This document shows, piece by piece, positions 32,794 through 42,337 of a stretch of 64,000 bases of DNA. Numbering within the stretch: the first letter of the stretch is position 1; each line of letters begins with the position of its first letter. The notes beneath the pieces were generated by a model. It ran no database searches. It saw only the letters and a list, made by a program, of their open reading frames with translations, and was not told the DNA's origin. The stretch is from Rhodovibrio salinarum DSM 9154 (GTDB taxonomy: Bacteria > Pseudomonadota > Alphaproteobacteria > Kiloniellales > Rhodovibrionaceae): assembly GCF_000515255.1 (NCBI RefSeq), contig NZ_KI911559.1, positions 3,766,693 through 3,830,692 on the forward strand, in the 5' to 3' direction. Position numbers and translations under genes: made by a program.

Positions 32794-33993
32794 TCAGCCT
32801 GCCGGGATTTCCGGGATATCTACCGCCTTGCCCCGGGGGATGTCCCGGTTGCGGTCGTACATCGGCAGTTCGCAGGTCTCGCCCGCCCGGGTCTGGTCGT
32901 CCTGGCAGAGGACGTCGAGCGCCGTGCCCGGCGCGATCTCGGGATCGTCGAGCCGGACGATCGCGACCCCGCACTGCAGAAAGGGCGACCAGGCCGACGA
33001 GCAGACGCGGCCGACCGACACGCCGTCCTTGATCAGGTTCCGGCCGATCCGGGCCACGCCGCCCGGAACCCGCAGGCCCCAGGTACGGCAGCGCTGGTCC
33101 GCTTTCTCCAGCGCGGCCTTGCCGATGAACTCGCCCTTGTCCAGCCGGACCATCGCGCCGAGGCCGGCTTCGTAGGGCGTGACCGTCTCGTCGAAATCGG
33201 ACCCCGCGTTAAGCAGCCCACCTTCGATCCGCCGCGCGCCGCCAACCGCGACCGGCGTGAGGTCGTAGGGTTTCCCGGCCTCCAAAATACGCGCCCCCAC
33301 CGCGCGCACATCGATCTCAGGGCCAAGATAGACCTCCCACCCGAGTTCGTTGGTAAAGCCGGTGCGGGTCACGACGACGTCCTGGCCGGCAATCGTCACC
33401 CACGCGGCATCGAAATAGCGGAACGGCTCCGGGTAGGGACCGTCGACCGCGGCCTCCAGGACTTTGAGCGAGTCGGGGCCCTGGACCTGACTGATCCAGA
33501 CATCCGGGTCGAAAATCTCGACATCCAGGCCGCGGGCGTGCGCCTTCAGCCACTGCGTCAGGTCGCCGTCGGCCTGTCCGTACCAGAAACGGTCGTCGGC
33601 GAGGCGAACGAGCACGCCATCCATCATCACCCCGCCGGCGTCGTCGCAAGCGATCTGGTAGCTGCATCGCCCGACCTTCACCTTGGCGATGTCGCGGGTG
33701 AAGACGGCATTCAACAGCCGTTCCGCATCCGGGCCACGCACCTCGATCGGCAGCTCGCCGGTATGCCGGAGGATGACCTCGCGCCGCAGCTTCCAGTAGG
33801 CCTCTTCAGCCGAACCGCTGGTCATGGTCATCGCGGTCAGCCGTCGGTTGTACATCGTGTATTCGGGGTCGTAGGGCAGCTCCTGATGGACCAGCGGGTG
33901 CGGCGCCAACGTGCGCGCGAACTCGCTGGCGCGCGTTGCATCGCTCGCCAGCGGCAGGACGGCGAAGCGAACGTTTTCCTGAAGCTTTGACAT
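32794..33993 (-). CDS. GcvT-family folate-dependent methyltransferase
   Basis: A 399-residue protein of the aminomethyltransferase (GcvT/DmdA/sarcosine-dehydrogenase) fold. Visible blocks are LPIEVRGPDAERLLNAVFTR, DGVLVRLADDRFWYGQADGD, ISQVQGPDSLKVLEAA and TGFTNELGWEVYLGPE. Members use tetrahydrofolate to accept one-carbon units from glycine, betaine derivatives or dimethylsulfoniopropionate. No glycine cleavage partner is nearby, so a stand-alone demethylase such as a DmdA-like enzyme is plausible but not proven. ATG 33993 was chosen as start. Confidence 0.7.
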   Translation of the reverse strand: MSKLQENVRFAVLPLASDATRASEFARTLAPHPLVHQELPYDPEYTMYNRRLTAMTMTSGSAEEAYWKLRREVILRHTGELPIEVRGPDAERLLNAVFTRDIAKVKVGRCSYQIACDDAGGVMMDGVLVRLADDRFWYGQADGDLTQWLKAHARGLDVEIFDPDVWISQVQGPDSLKVLEAAVDGPYPEPFRYFDAAWVTIAGQDVVVTRTGFTNELGWEVYLGPEIDVRAVGARILEAGKPYDLTPVAVGGARRIEGGLLNAGSDFDETVTPYEAGLGAMVRLDKGEFIGKAALEKADQRCRTWGLRVPGGVARIGRNLIKDGVSVGRVCSSAWSPFLQCGVAIVRLDDPEIAPGTALDVLCQDDQTRAGETCELPMYDRNRDIPRGKAVDIPEIPAG

Positions 33994-34327
33994 GCGTTCC
34001 GTCCGATCTGTCGTGTGCGGTTGGTTGCCTACTCGGGCGCGGGTGCCAGGCAGCAAGAATGCCTGACGTGCCGCACATCCCCCGAGGACAGCCGAAATAG
34101 CCTCAGACGTTCATTTAGACTGAACGTTCTGTCCATAAAATCGACGAAGCCTTGACGATGCAACCGCCGCAGCGTGGCAACCGGTCGCCTTCCGTCTAAC
34201 ATAACGCGCAAACGTGCCACGCACGGCCCAGACGTATAACGGACACGCCTGCTGCATTGACGCGGGTGCCAGCGGCGGGCGATAGCTGCCGCGCGATGAC
34301 AACGAACGAAGCGAGCAGCACCGCGTC
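33994..34327. other. Divergent intergenic region with a palindromic operator candidate
   Basis: This 334-base gap separates the GcvT-family gene and the TerB-like gene. Apart from the palindrome at 34107-34127 no gene or RNA was recognised. Confidence 0.5.
34107..34127. promoter_or_regulatory. Palindromic operator candidate ACGTTCA-N7-TGAACGT
   Basis: Perfect 7-base arms are separated by 7 bases, about 114 bases upstream of the GcvT-family start. TGAACGTTC-type sequences occur in TetR-family operators such as BetI boxes, so regulation by a TetR-type protein is possible. Confidence 0.45.
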
Positions 34328-34732
34328 ATGATCGACCATCACGCCGCCCTGATCTACACCATGGTCCTCGTCTCCGCCGCCGACCGCGAGATGAGCGACG
34401 ACGAACTGGAGCACATCGGTAACGTCGTCAGCCACTGGCCGGTGTTCCACGACTTCGACCGCGACAAGCTGTCGACCTACGCGCAGGACTGCGCCGAACT
34501 GTTGCGCGGCGAGAATGGTCTCGACACCGCGATCGAGACCATTCGGGCAGCCCTGCCGCACAAGCTGATCGAGACGGCCTATGCGCTCGCCTGCGACATC
34601 GCGGCCGCCGACGGCTTCGCCTCGCAGGAAGAACTGCGCCTGCTGGAGATGCTGCGCCACGAACTCGCCGTCGGCCGGCTGGAAGCCGCCGCGATCGAGC
34701 GTGCGACCCGCGCCCGCCAAATGACCCTTTAG
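34328..34732 (+). CDS. TerB-like (tellurite resistance TerB) domain protein
   Basis: A 134-residue, all-helical acidic protein. The two short acidic repeats VSAADREMSDDELEHI and IAAADGFASQEELRLLEML are the hallmark of the TerB fold. It lacks the rest of a ter operon, so a role in tellurite resistance is unlikely to be complete here. Such single TerB proteins are common in alphaproteobacteria and their function is unclear. Confidence 0.8.
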   Translation: MIDHHAALIYTMVLVSAADREMSDDELEHIGNVVSHWPVFHDFDRDKLSTYAQDCAELLRGENGLDTAIETIRAALPHKLIETAYALACDIAAADGFASQEELRLLEMLRHELAVGRLEAAAIERATRARQMTL

Positions 34733-34806
34733 GGGCGCCAACACGCCGCGCTCGATGCAGGGCGGCTGCGCTATTCCTACACGTGCATGACAGGGCTGGA
34801 CGTACT

Positions 34807-34823
34807 ATGCTGCGGCGCAGCAT
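34807..34823. repeat. Inverted repeat ATGCTGC-GGC-GCAGCAT before the ATPase gene
   Basis: Perfect 7-base arms with a 3-base centre lie 14 bases before the ATPase start codon. It could be an operator or an mRNA hairpin close to the ribosome site. Confidence 0.45.
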
Positions 34824-34837
34824 CGTGAGGCCTTGTC

Positions 34838-37564
34838 ATGCCCGATTCCCAACCTGTTCCCGACAGCAACACCCCCGCCAGCCAACCACCGCATGCCCGC
34901 CCAGCGGACGCGGTCGCTGCGGACCTCGCCACCGATACCGAATCCGGCTTATCAGCTAGCGAGGCCCGCGAGCGGCTCACCCGGCACGGTCCCAACCGCC
35001 TGCCCACGGCGGCACGGCGCGGGCCGCTCAAGCGTTTCGCACAGCAGTTCAACAACGTCCTGATCTACGTCCTGCTGGCTGCCGGTGCGGTCACGGGCGC
35101 GCTCGGCCACTGGATCGACACCGGCGTGATCCTGGGCGTGGTGCTGATCAACGCGGTGATCGGTTTCCTGCAGGAGGGCAAGGCGGAGAACGCACTGGCC
35201 GCGATCGCGGCCATGCTGTCGCCGCAGGCCAACGTCACCCGCGGCGGCCAGCGCCAGCAGGTGCCGGCGGAAGATCTGGTACCGGGCGACCTCGTTCACC
35301 TGGCGAGCGGCGACAAGGTACCGGCCGACCTGCGGCTGGTGCGCGCCCGCTCCCTGCAGGTGCAGGAAGCTGCCCTGACCGGCGAATCGCTGGCGGTCGA
35401 CAAGGACCCGCAGCCGGTCGCCGTCGACGCGGATCTGGGCGACCGGCGCGGCATCGCCCATTCCGGCACGCTGGTCGTCTCCGGACGCGGCACCGGCGTG
35501 GTGGTCGCCACCGGAGCGGCGACCGAAATCGGCCGAATCTCCAGCATGCTGTCGCGGGTGGAGACCCTGACCACCCCGCTACTCCAACAGATGGCGGTGT
35601 TCGGCCGCTATCTCACCGCCGGCATTCTGGGGCTGGCGGCGATCGCCTTCGGTTTCGGCGTGCTGGCACGCGGCTACGGTCTGGACGAAATGTTCCTGGC
35701 CGCCGTCGGCCTGGCAGTGGCGGCGATCCCCGAGGGCCTGCCCGCGATCATGACGATCACGCTGGCGATCGGGGTCAGTGCGATGGCCCGGCGCAACGCG
35801 ATCATCCGCCGCCTGCCGGCGGTCGAGACGTTGGGCGCGGTCACGGTGATCTGTTCGGACAAGACGGGCACCCTGACCCGCAACGAAATGACCGTGCGCC
35901 GGGTGGCCACGCAGGACGCCACCTTCGCCGTCACCGGCGAGGGCTACGGCGCCGACGGCGAGATCACACGCGACGACACGCCGGTGGCAGCCGTCGACCA
36001 CCCCGCACTCACCGCGGCGATCTGCGCCGGCGATGCCTGCAACGACGCGGAGCTCTCGCCCGACCCCGAAGTCCCGGGCGACATGCGCCTCAGCGGCAAT
36101 CCGGTGGATGGCGCCCTCAAGGCGCTGGCGCTCAAGAGCGGTGGCACGCCTGCCGGCCGACGGGCCGACACCATCCCGTTCGAAAGCGCGCACAAGTTCA
36201 TGGCCAGCCTGCAGGACCGTGGCGACGGCCAGCGGGTGGTCTGGCTGAAGGGCGCGCCGGAACGTGTGCTCGCCCTGTGCGATCAGGCGCGCAGCGACGG
36301 CGGGGATGTGCCCCTCGATCCGGAGGCTTGGCAGGCCCGGATGGACACACTCGCCGGCCAGGGCTACCGCCTGCTGGCGGTCGCCGAGCGCGCGACCCAC
36401 GACGGTCACCAAGAGCTCTCCTTCCCGGACATCGAGCGCGGCGGCTTCACGCTGCTCGCCCTGTTCGCGCTGCTCGACCCCGCACGCTCGGAAGCGGCCG
36501 ACGCCGTGGCTGACTGCCGGTCGGCCGGAATCGCGGTGAAGATGATCACCGGCGACCATGCCGCCACGGCTGGCGCGGTCGCGCGCGAACTCGGCATCGG
36601 CGGCGACCGGCCGGCGCTCACCGGGCGCGAGCTGGACCAGATGGACGACGCGCAGCTGGCCGAGGCGGTGGCGCACACCGACGTGTTCGCCCGGACCACG
36701 CCGGAACACAAGCTGCGCCTGGTCAGTGCCCTGCAGGCCAAAGGCCAGGTCGCCGCGATGACCGGCGACGGCGTCAACGACGCCCCGGCGCTAAAGCGCG
36801 CCGACGTTGGCGTCGCAATGGGTCAGCGCGGCACCGAGGCGGCCAAGGAGGCCGCGGAGATGGTGCTGGGCGACGACAACTTCGCCTCGATCGCCGCGGC
36901 GGTGCGCGAGGGGCGGATCGTCTACGACAACCTGAAGAAGGCGATCCTGTTCATCCTGCCCACCAACGGCGGCGAGGCCTTCACGCTGTTGGCCGCGATC
37001 GCGTTCGGCACGCTGCTGCCGATCACCCCGGTGCAGATCCTATGGGTGAACATGGTGACGGCCGTGACGCTGGCGCTCGCGCTGGCGTTCGAAGCGGGGG
37101 AGCCGGGCGTCATGCGCCGGCCGCCGCGCCGGCGCGACGAGCCGATTTTGTCAGGCTTCCTGGTCTGGCGGGTGGCGTTCGTCTCCGCCCTGCTGGTGCT
37201 GGCGGTGTTCGGGCTGTTCGCGCTCGCCCGCGACCGCGGCATGGCGATCGAGGAAGCGCGCACGCTCGCGGTCAACATGCTGGTGGCGGGCGAGATCGTC
37301 TACCTGTTCAACGCCCGACGGCTGAACGGCCCGGCCCTGTCCCGCGACGCGCTCGCAAGCGCCGGCCCGGCAGGCCTATCGGTGGTGCTGGTGCTGGCGA
37401 TCCAGATGCCGTTCACCTACTGGGGGCCGATGCAGACGCTGTTCGGCACGGCTGGCCTGTCCGCGGGGTCCTGGATCACCATCGCCGCCGCCGGGCTTGC
37501 CCTGTTCGCCGTGGTCGAGGTGGAAAAAACCCTGCTGCGACGTTTCGCCCGCGCGCGCCGGTAG
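34838..37564 (+). CDS. P-type cation-transporting ATPase (P2-like)
   Basis: A 908-residue ion pump. The N-terminal cation-ATPase domain (about 15-80) is followed by helices and the actuator motif LTGESLAV. PEGLP in helix 4 is typical of P2-type (calcium-like) pumps. The phosphorylation motif CSDKTGTLT is near 345 and the hinge motif MTGDGVNDAPALKRADVG near 640. Six C-terminal helices follow. The ion transported is not certain; calcium or other divalent or monovalent cations are possible. Confidence 0.88.
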   Translation: MPDSQPVPDSNTPASQPPHARPADAVAADLATDTESGLSASEARERLTRHGPNRLPTAARRGPLKRFAQQFNNVLIYVLLAAGAVTGALGHWIDTGVILGVVLINAVIGFLQEGKAENALAAIAAMLSPQANVTRGGQRQQVPAEDLVPGDLVHLASGDKVPADLRLVRARSLQVQEAALTGESLAVDKDPQPVAVDADLGDRRGIAHSGTLVVSGRGTGVVVATGAATEIGRISSMLSRVETLTTPLLQQMAVFGRYLTAGILGLAAIAFGFGVLARGYGLDEMFLAAVGLAVAAIPEGLPAIMTITLAIGVSAMARRNAIIRRLPAVETLGAVTVICSDKTGTLTRNEMTVRRVATQDATFAVTGEGYGADGEITRDDTPVAAVDHPALTAAICAGDACNDAELSPDPEVPGDMRLSGNPVDGALKALALKSGGTPAGRRADTIPFESAHKFMASLQDRGDGQRVVWLKGAPERVLALCDQARSDGGDVPLDPEAWQARMDTLAGQGYRLLAVAERATHDGHQELSFPDIERGGFTLLALFALLDPARSEAADAVADCRSAGIAVKMITGDHAATAGAVARELGIGGDRPALTGRELDQMDDAQLAEAVAHTDVFARTTPEHKLRLVSALQAKGQVAAMTGDGVNDAPALKRADVGVAMGQRGTEAAKEAAEMVLGDDNFASIAAAVREGRIVYDNLKKAILFILPTNGGEAFTLLAAIAFGTLLPITPVQILWVNMVTAVTLALALAFEAGEPGVMRRPPRRRDEPILSGFLVWRVAFVSALLVLAVFGLFALARDRGMAIEEARTLAVNMLVAGEIVYLFNARRLNGPALSRDALASAGPAGLSVVLVLAIQMPFTYWGPMQTLFGTAGLSAGSWITIAAAGLALFAVVEVEKTLLRRFARARR

Positions 37565-37653
37565 CCCGGACGCGGTTGTGGCGCGCCTCTCCCGCCGCCA
37601 CCTAACAGGCGGTTGGTTTGAACAATCACGTTCGGGAAAGGAAAACACGCGCG

Positions 37654-38559
37654 ATGACCAAGCAGCACGTCGGCTTCGTCGGCCTGGGCGCCATGGGCCG
37701 GCCGATGGCGGAGAACCTGCTGAAGGCTGGCTTCGACGTTACCGTCTGGAACCGCTCGCCCGACAAGATGCAGGCGCTGGTCGACCAGGGCGCCCGCAAG
37801 GCAGAGCGGCTCGCGGAAGTCGCCAAGCCGCATGGCATCGTTCTCAGCATGCTGGCCGACGACGCCGCGCTGGAGGAGGTCGCGCTCGGCGACGGCGGCC
37901 TGGTCGAGGCGCTGAGCCCCGGCGGGCTGCACGTCTCGATGTCGACCATTCATCCCGAAACCGCGCGCAAGCTGGCGGACGCGCACGCCGAGCATGAGGT
38001 CGGTTACCTCGCCGCCCCGGTGTTCGGCCGGCCGGACATGGCGGCCGCGGGCAAACTGTTCGTCACCTGGTCGGGCTGGCACAGCTACAAGGAGCGCGCG
38101 CAGCCAGTGTGCGCGGCGTTCGCGCAGGGCTTCTACGACTACGGCAGCGACGACGTCGCCGCCGCCAATGTGGTCAAGCTGGCCGGCAACTTCATGCTGG
38201 CGAGCGCCATGGAGGCGATGGGCGAGGCCTACGCCTTCTGCGAGCAACAGGGGATCGCCCGGGAGCAGGTCAACGCCCAGATGACCGAGACGCTGTTCGC
38301 CTGCCCCGCCTATAAGAACTACGGCGACCTGATCGCCCGGCACGCCTACGCGCCCGCCGGCTTCACCGCGACGCTCGGCCTCAAGGACATCGGTCTGGCG
38401 CTGGACGCGGGCCGGCAGGCGAAGGTGCCGATGCCGCTCGCCAGCCTGCTGCGCGACCGCCTGCTTTCCCTGACCGCCCGGGGCCACGGCGACAAGGACT
38501 GGTCCGCCCTCGGCCTCGCCATCGCCCACGACGCCGGCAACGATCCAACGGAGCGGTAA
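37654..38559 (+). CDS. NAD(P)-dependent beta-hydroxyacid dehydrogenase family protein
   Basis: A 301-residue enzyme of the 3-hydroxyisobutyrate/6-phosphogluconate dehydrogenase family. The Rossmann motif GFVGLGAMGRPMAENL is near residue 7, the substrate loop STIHPETA near 105, and the catalytic Lys lies in NVVKLAGNFML near 173. The substrate cannot be told from sequence. ATG 37654 has GGGAAAGGAAA upstream. Confidence 0.82.
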   Translation: MTKQHVGFVGLGAMGRPMAENLLKAGFDVTVWNRSPDKMQALVDQGARKAERLAEVAKPHGIVLSMLADDAALEEVALGDGGLVEALSPGGLHVSMSTIHPETARKLADAHAEHEVGYLAAPVFGRPDMAAAGKLFVTWSGWHSYKERAQPVCAAFAQGFYDYGSDDVAAANVVKLAGNFMLASAMEAMGEAYAFCEQQGIAREQVNAQMTETLFACPAYKNYGDLIARHAYAPAGFTATLGLKDIGLALDAGRQAKVPMPLASLLRDRLLSLTARGHGDKDWSALGLAIAHDAGNDPTER

Positions 38560-38575
38560 GGGGTCTTGGAAGGTT

Positions 38576-38602
38576 CACCACCAAGACACGATGACACCAA
38601 GG
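38576..38602 (+). repeat. 27-base terminal repeat of the GxxExxY cassette, left
   Basis: CACCACCAAGACACGA-TGA-CACCAAGG. Its reverse complement occurs at 39065-39091 with three mismatches. Repeats of this CACCAAGACACGAAG type are often found around GxxExxY genes. Confidence 0.8.
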
Positions 38603-38628
38603 TGGTGGTATCGCATCAACGAAGTACC

Positions 38629-39015
38629 TTACAGAGCAATCCGGTGAATGCCATCCTTGATCACCGGCACATTGAAATTGATCAATAGACCCAGCCGGTG
38701 GCCTGTTAGCTTTAGGTATGTAAGCAGTTGAGCGCGGTGCACCGGTAGCACCGCCTCAACCGCCTTTATCTCGACCACGAGCTGATTGCTCACCAACAGA
38801 TCGATCCTCAAGTCGCTGTCGAGTTTCACGCCGTCATAATAAATCGGTACAGTGAACTGCCGGGCACACTCGATACAACGTTGCCCAAGCTCATATACCA
38901 GACAACGTTCATAAACCTGCTCCAAGAGGCCCGGACCGAGAGCACGGTGAACCTTGAGCGCACTGTCGACGCAAGCGCGGGCAAGTTGATCTGTTTCTGC
39001 CGGAATCGGTTCCAC
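38629..39015 (-). CDS. GxxExxY protein (PD-(D/E)XK nuclease-like)
   Basis: A 128-residue protein with the family motif GPGLLEQVYERCL near residue 27 and nuclease-fold residues in DLRIDLLVSNQLVVEIKAVE (Asp near 72, E-x-K near 82-84). The family has a predicted restriction-nuclease fold but no established activity. It sits as a single gene between the dehydrogenase and mutL, inside a pair of inverted 27-base repeats. This supports a small inserted cassette. Confidence 0.88.
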   Translation of the reverse strand: MEPIPAETDQLARACVDSALKVHRALGPGLLEQVYERCLVYELGQRCIECARQFTVPIYYDGVKLDSDLRIDLLVSNQLVVEIKAVEAVLPVHRAQLLTYLKLTGHRLGLLINFNVPVIKDGIHRIAL

Positions 39016-39064
39016 CCCCGCCCCCTCCTCTTATTCGGCGAAACCTAAGCAAATCCGCACGGCC

Positions 39065-39091
39065 TCTTGGTGCCTTCGTGTCTTGGTGGTG
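39065..39091 (-). repeat. 27-base terminal repeat of the GxxExxY cassette, right
   Basis: TCTTGGTGCCTTCGTGTC, then TTGGTGGTG. It matches the left copy in inverted orientation at 24 of 27 positions and ends five bases before the mutL stop codon. Confidence 0.8.
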
Positions 39092-39096
39092 CCCGT

Positions 39097-40956
39097 CTAA
39101 CGCCGGCCGAAGAGTTTTTCGATCTCGTCCAGGCCGAGTTCGATGTAGGTCGGGCGGCCGTGGTTGCATTGACCGCTCTTGGGGGTCGCCTCCATCTGGC
39201 GCAGCAGCGCGTTCATTTCGTCGATGGTGAGCCGGCGGCCGGAGCGGACAGAGCCGTGGCAGGCCATCCGCGAACACACGCTGTGCAGGCGGTCTTCCAG
39301 GCTGAGCGTGTCGTCGCTCTCCTCAAGCTCGTCGGCGAGATCGCGGATCAGGCCCTGTACGTCGACCTCGCCTAGCAGCGCCGGCACCTCGCGCACCACC
39401 AGCGCGCCACCGCCGAACGCCTCGACCGTCAGCCCCAGACGTTGCAGTTCCTCGGCACGGTCGGCGACGCGTTGGGCGGCGCGCGCTTCCAGCTCGACCA
39501 CTTCCGGGATCAACAAGCCCTGGCGGGCGACGCCGCGCGCGGCCAGCTCAGCCTTCATGCGCTCGTAGACCAAACGCTCGTGTGCGGCATGCTGGTCGAC
39601 CAGCACCAACCCACGCTCGGTCTGCGCCACGATATAGTTCTCGTGCAGTTGCGCGCGGGCCGCGCCCAGCGGATGCTCCGTGCCAGTGGCCGGTGCCTCG
39701 GCGGCCGGCGCTTCCGCCCTGGCGCTCGGTGCCTGGTCCATCTGTGGCAGGGGCGCGTGATAGGCCGCCGCGGTCTCCTGCATCCCGGCTGAAGCGTAAG
39801 CCGGCTGCCCGGGAGCATACGCGGCGCCCCCCGAACCGCCGCGCGGCGCGTACGCATACGCCCCGCTGCCGCCGCCAGGCGGGACACCCGCACCTTCCGG
39901 GCGAAACGCGCCCAACGCCTGCTCCGCAACGCTGCCAGAGGCACGATGACCAGCTTCTGCCAGCTTGTGGCGGATCGCGGAGACGATCAGGCCACGCACC
40001 AGCCCGGGCTCGCGGAAGCGCACCTCGGCCTTGGCCGGGTGGACGTTGACGTCGACCTCCGCCGCCGGCAGCTCCAGGAACAGCGCCGCCATCGGGTGGC
40101 GGTCACGCGCGAGCACATCCTGATAGGCGCCGCGCAGCGCCCCCTGCAGCAGCCGATCCTTCACGGGCCGACCGTTGACGAACAGGAACTGACTTTGCGC
40201 GTTCGCCTTGTTCAGGGTTGGCAGGCCGGCATAGCCGGTCAGACGCACGCCCTCCCGCTCCGCCTGGATCGCCATGGCGTTGTCGGCGAACTGCTTGCCC
40301 ATCACCGCGGACAGACGGGTCAGGCGGGCATCGAACAGATCGCCGGCCTCGGCCGGGGGATAGCGCAGCACCTGCCGGTCGCCGTCGGCCAGGGTGAAGC
40401 CGACCTGCGGGTGCGCCATCGCCAGGCGCTGCAGCGTGTCCTGTACGTGGCTGAGCTCGGTCCGGGGCTGCTTCAGGAACTTGAGCCGCGCCGGGGTGGC
40501 GTAGAATAGATCGCGCACCTCGACCCGCGTCCCGCTTGGCAGGCGCGCCGGTTCAACCGGGCCCGCAGCCCCCGCTTCGACCCGGATCTGCCAGGCGGCG
40601 TCGCCCCCTTGCGCCCGACTGGCCAGCGTCAGACGCGAGACCGCGCCGATCGAGGGCAGCGCCTCCCCCCGGAAACCGAGCGAGCCGATGTTGACCAGAT
40701 CGTCGCCGTCCAGCTTGGAGGTGCAGTGCCGGTCGATCGCGAGCTGCAGCTCGTCGGCCTCCATGCCATGGCCATCATCGGCGACCAGGATCAGCGCCCG
40801 CCCGCCGTCGCGCAGCGTCACATCGACCTGCCGGGCGCCCGCGTCCAGGCTGTTCTCGACCAGCTCCTTCACCGCCGAGGCCGGGCGCTCCACCACCTCG
40901 CCGGCGGCGATCCGATTGATCAGGCCGTCGGGCAACCGCCGCAGCATCGTCGCCAA
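39097..40956 (-). CDS. mutL: DNA mismatch repair protein MutL
   Basis: A 619-residue protein. The GHKL ATPase domain starts with [20 protein letters not shown], followed by DDGHGM and [10 protein letters not shown]. The C-terminal domain holds [13 protein letters not shown], the endonuclease metal motif, and near the end CNHGRP (usual form CPHGRP). It links mismatch recognition by MutS to strand nicking. Between the domains lies a Pro/Ala/Gly-rich linker with repeated tyrosines near 375-415. It is 6 bases downstream of pgi and probably co-transcribed. Confidence 0.95.
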   Translation of the reverse strand: MATMLRRLPDGLINRIAAGEVVERPASAVKELVENSLDAGARQVDVTLRDGGRALILVADDGHGMEADELQLAIDRHCTSKLDGDDLVNIGSLGFRGEALPSIGAVSRLTLASRAQGGDAAWQIRVEAGAAGPVEPARLPSGTRVEVRDLFYATPARLKFLKQPRTELSHVQDTLQRLAMAHPQVGFTLADGDRQVLRYPPAEAGDLFDARLTRLSAVMGKQFADNAMAIQAEREGVRLTGYAGLPTLNKANAQSQFLFVNGRPVKDRLLQGALRGAYQDVLARDRHPMAALFLELPAAEVDVNVHPAKAEVRFREPGLVRGLIVSAIRHKLAEAGHRASGSVAEQALGAFRPEGAGVPPGGGSGAYAYAPRGGSGGAAYAPGQPAYASAGMQETAAAYHAPLPQMDQAPSARAEAPAAEAPATGTEHPLGAARAQLHENYIVAQTERGLVLVDQHAAHERLVYERMKAELAARGVARQGLLIPEVVELEARAAQRVADRAEELQRLGLTVEAFGGGALVVREVPALLGEVDVQGLIRDLADELEESDDTLSLEDRLHSVCSRMACHGSVRSGRRLTIDEMNALLRQMEATPKSGQCNHGRPTYIELGLDEIEKLFGRR

Positions 40957-40962
40957 GGCGCC

Positions 40963-42267
40963 CTACCCTTTGCGTTCGCGCATGAACGCCTTGGTACGTT
41001 GCTTGCCGTCCTCGACCGCCGGCTGGTCGTAGGCGTCGACACCCAGCAGGTCGGCGGCGATCGCGGTTTCCAGCATGAAGTGCTGGAACAGCGCGCCCAG
41101 ACGGGTTTCGTCAAGCGCCTGCAGGTCGAGCGTGCGCACCGGCCGGCCGTGCGCCAGCAGCGAGTCGCGAGTGGCCCGCGCCTCCGCCTCGAAAAGCTGG
41201 CCCATTGTTGCGTCGGCAAGGTAGTCGGCGCCGGGCACAAGATAGGGGTCGACCGCGGCTCCAAGCTCGCCGGCCGGCACATTAACGAGCGTGAACAGCT
41301 TGTCCGCCGGCCCGTCGAGGTAGAGCTGCAGCTGGCTGTGCTGGTCGACCGTGCCGATGGCGTCGATCGGTGTGGTCCCGTTGCCCTGCTTGCCCAGGCT
41401 TTCCGCCCACAGCTGGCGGTACCAGCGGGCGAACCAGAACAGCCGGTCGCAGTAGGGCATCAGCACGGACTGGCTGACCCCAGCCTCGCGCGCCAGCGCC
41501 ACCTGCACCGCCGCCCCCTGTGCCGGCGGGGCCATTGTCGGATCGTCGGTTTCGAACGCGGCGGCGTTCACAGCCGCTGCACCCGCGCGCAGTGCGTGCA
41601 CGTCCAGGCCCAGCAGCATCGCCGGCAGCGCCCCGGTCGAGAGCACGGAGAAGCGCCCGCCCAGATTGGGATCGTGATCGAGCACCCCCAGCCCATGGTC
41701 ACGGGCGATCTGGCCGAGCGGGCTGTCCAGGTTTTCCGTCATCACGGCGACGTGCTGGCACAGATGCGAATCGCCGTTCGCCGCGCCCAGCCAAGCCATC
41801 ACGATGGCCAACTGACACAGCGTCTCGGCCGTGCCGCCGGACTTGGAGATCGCCAAAACACCGGTCTCCGCCGGATCGAGACGGGCAGCCATCGCATGGA
41901 AAGTGTCCGGGTCGACGTTGTCCAGGAAGCGCACCTCGGGCGCCCCCTGCGGCGGGCCGAATCCCCGCTGCGCCAACGCCGCGACCGCTTGCCCGCCGAG
42001 CGACGAGCCGCCGGTGCCGAGCACCAGCATCGTGTCGAATCCGGTGCCGAAATGGCGGGCCAAACGCTGGACCGGCTCCAGGTCGTCAGCCCGCTCGGCT
42101 AACTGGATGAACGCTGGCGCACTGCCGTCTCCGCACGCGGCGCGCAAGCGTGCCAGCGATTCCCCGGCACGGGTCAACCACGGCTTCAAACGTTCCGGCG
42201 GCAACCCCTCTGGAGCGGAGCCGCGTGCGAAACAACCATCGATGTCTTGAGTATAGGGCACTGTCAT
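40963..42267 (-). CDS. pgi: Glucose-6-phosphate isomerase
   Basis: A 434-residue enzyme, shorter than the 550-residue enterobacterial form but usual for this alphaproteobacterial group. Signatures: LVLGTGGSSLGG near residue 95, ISKSGGTAETL near 155 (sugar-phosphate loop), and QHSQLQLYLDGPADK near 305 with the catalytic His region. It interconverts glucose-6-phosphate and fructose-6-phosphate. It is the first gene of the pgi-mutL pair. Confidence 0.93.
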   Translation of the reverse strand: MTVPYTQDIDGCFARGSAPEGLPPERLKPWLTRAGESLARLRAACGDGSAPAFIQLAERADDLEPVQRLARHFGTGFDTMLVLGTGGSSLGGQAVAALAQRGFGPPQGAPEVRFLDNVDPDTFHAMAARLDPAETGVLAISKSGGTAETLCQLAIVMAWLGAANGDSHLCQHVAVMTENLDSPLGQIARDHGLGVLDHDPNLGGRFSVLSTGALPAMLLGLDVHALRAGAAAVNAAAFETDDPTMAPPAQGAAVQVALAREAGVSQSVLMPYCDRLFWFARWYRQLWAESLGKQGNGTTPIDAIGTVDQHSQLQLYLDGPADKLFTLVNVPAGELGAAVDPYLVPGADYLADATMGQLFEAEARATRDSLLAHGRPVRTLDLQALDETRLGALFQHFMLETAIAADLLGVDAYDQPAVEDGKQRTKAFMRERKG

Positions 42268-42294
42268 GATGCTTCATAACCTAGCAGACTGCTG

Positions 42295-42317
42295 CCTGAA
42301 CTGCCATCGGCCCCATG
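42295..42317 (+). repeat. 23-base motif, copy 2
   Basis: CCTGAAC-TG-CCATCGGCCCCATG, identical to the copy at 29898-29920 at 21 of 23 positions. It lies in the divergent region between pgi and the ethylene-receptor-like kinase. Confidence 0.6.
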
Positions 42318-42337
42318 TCCTGATCCGCTGGATCAAC

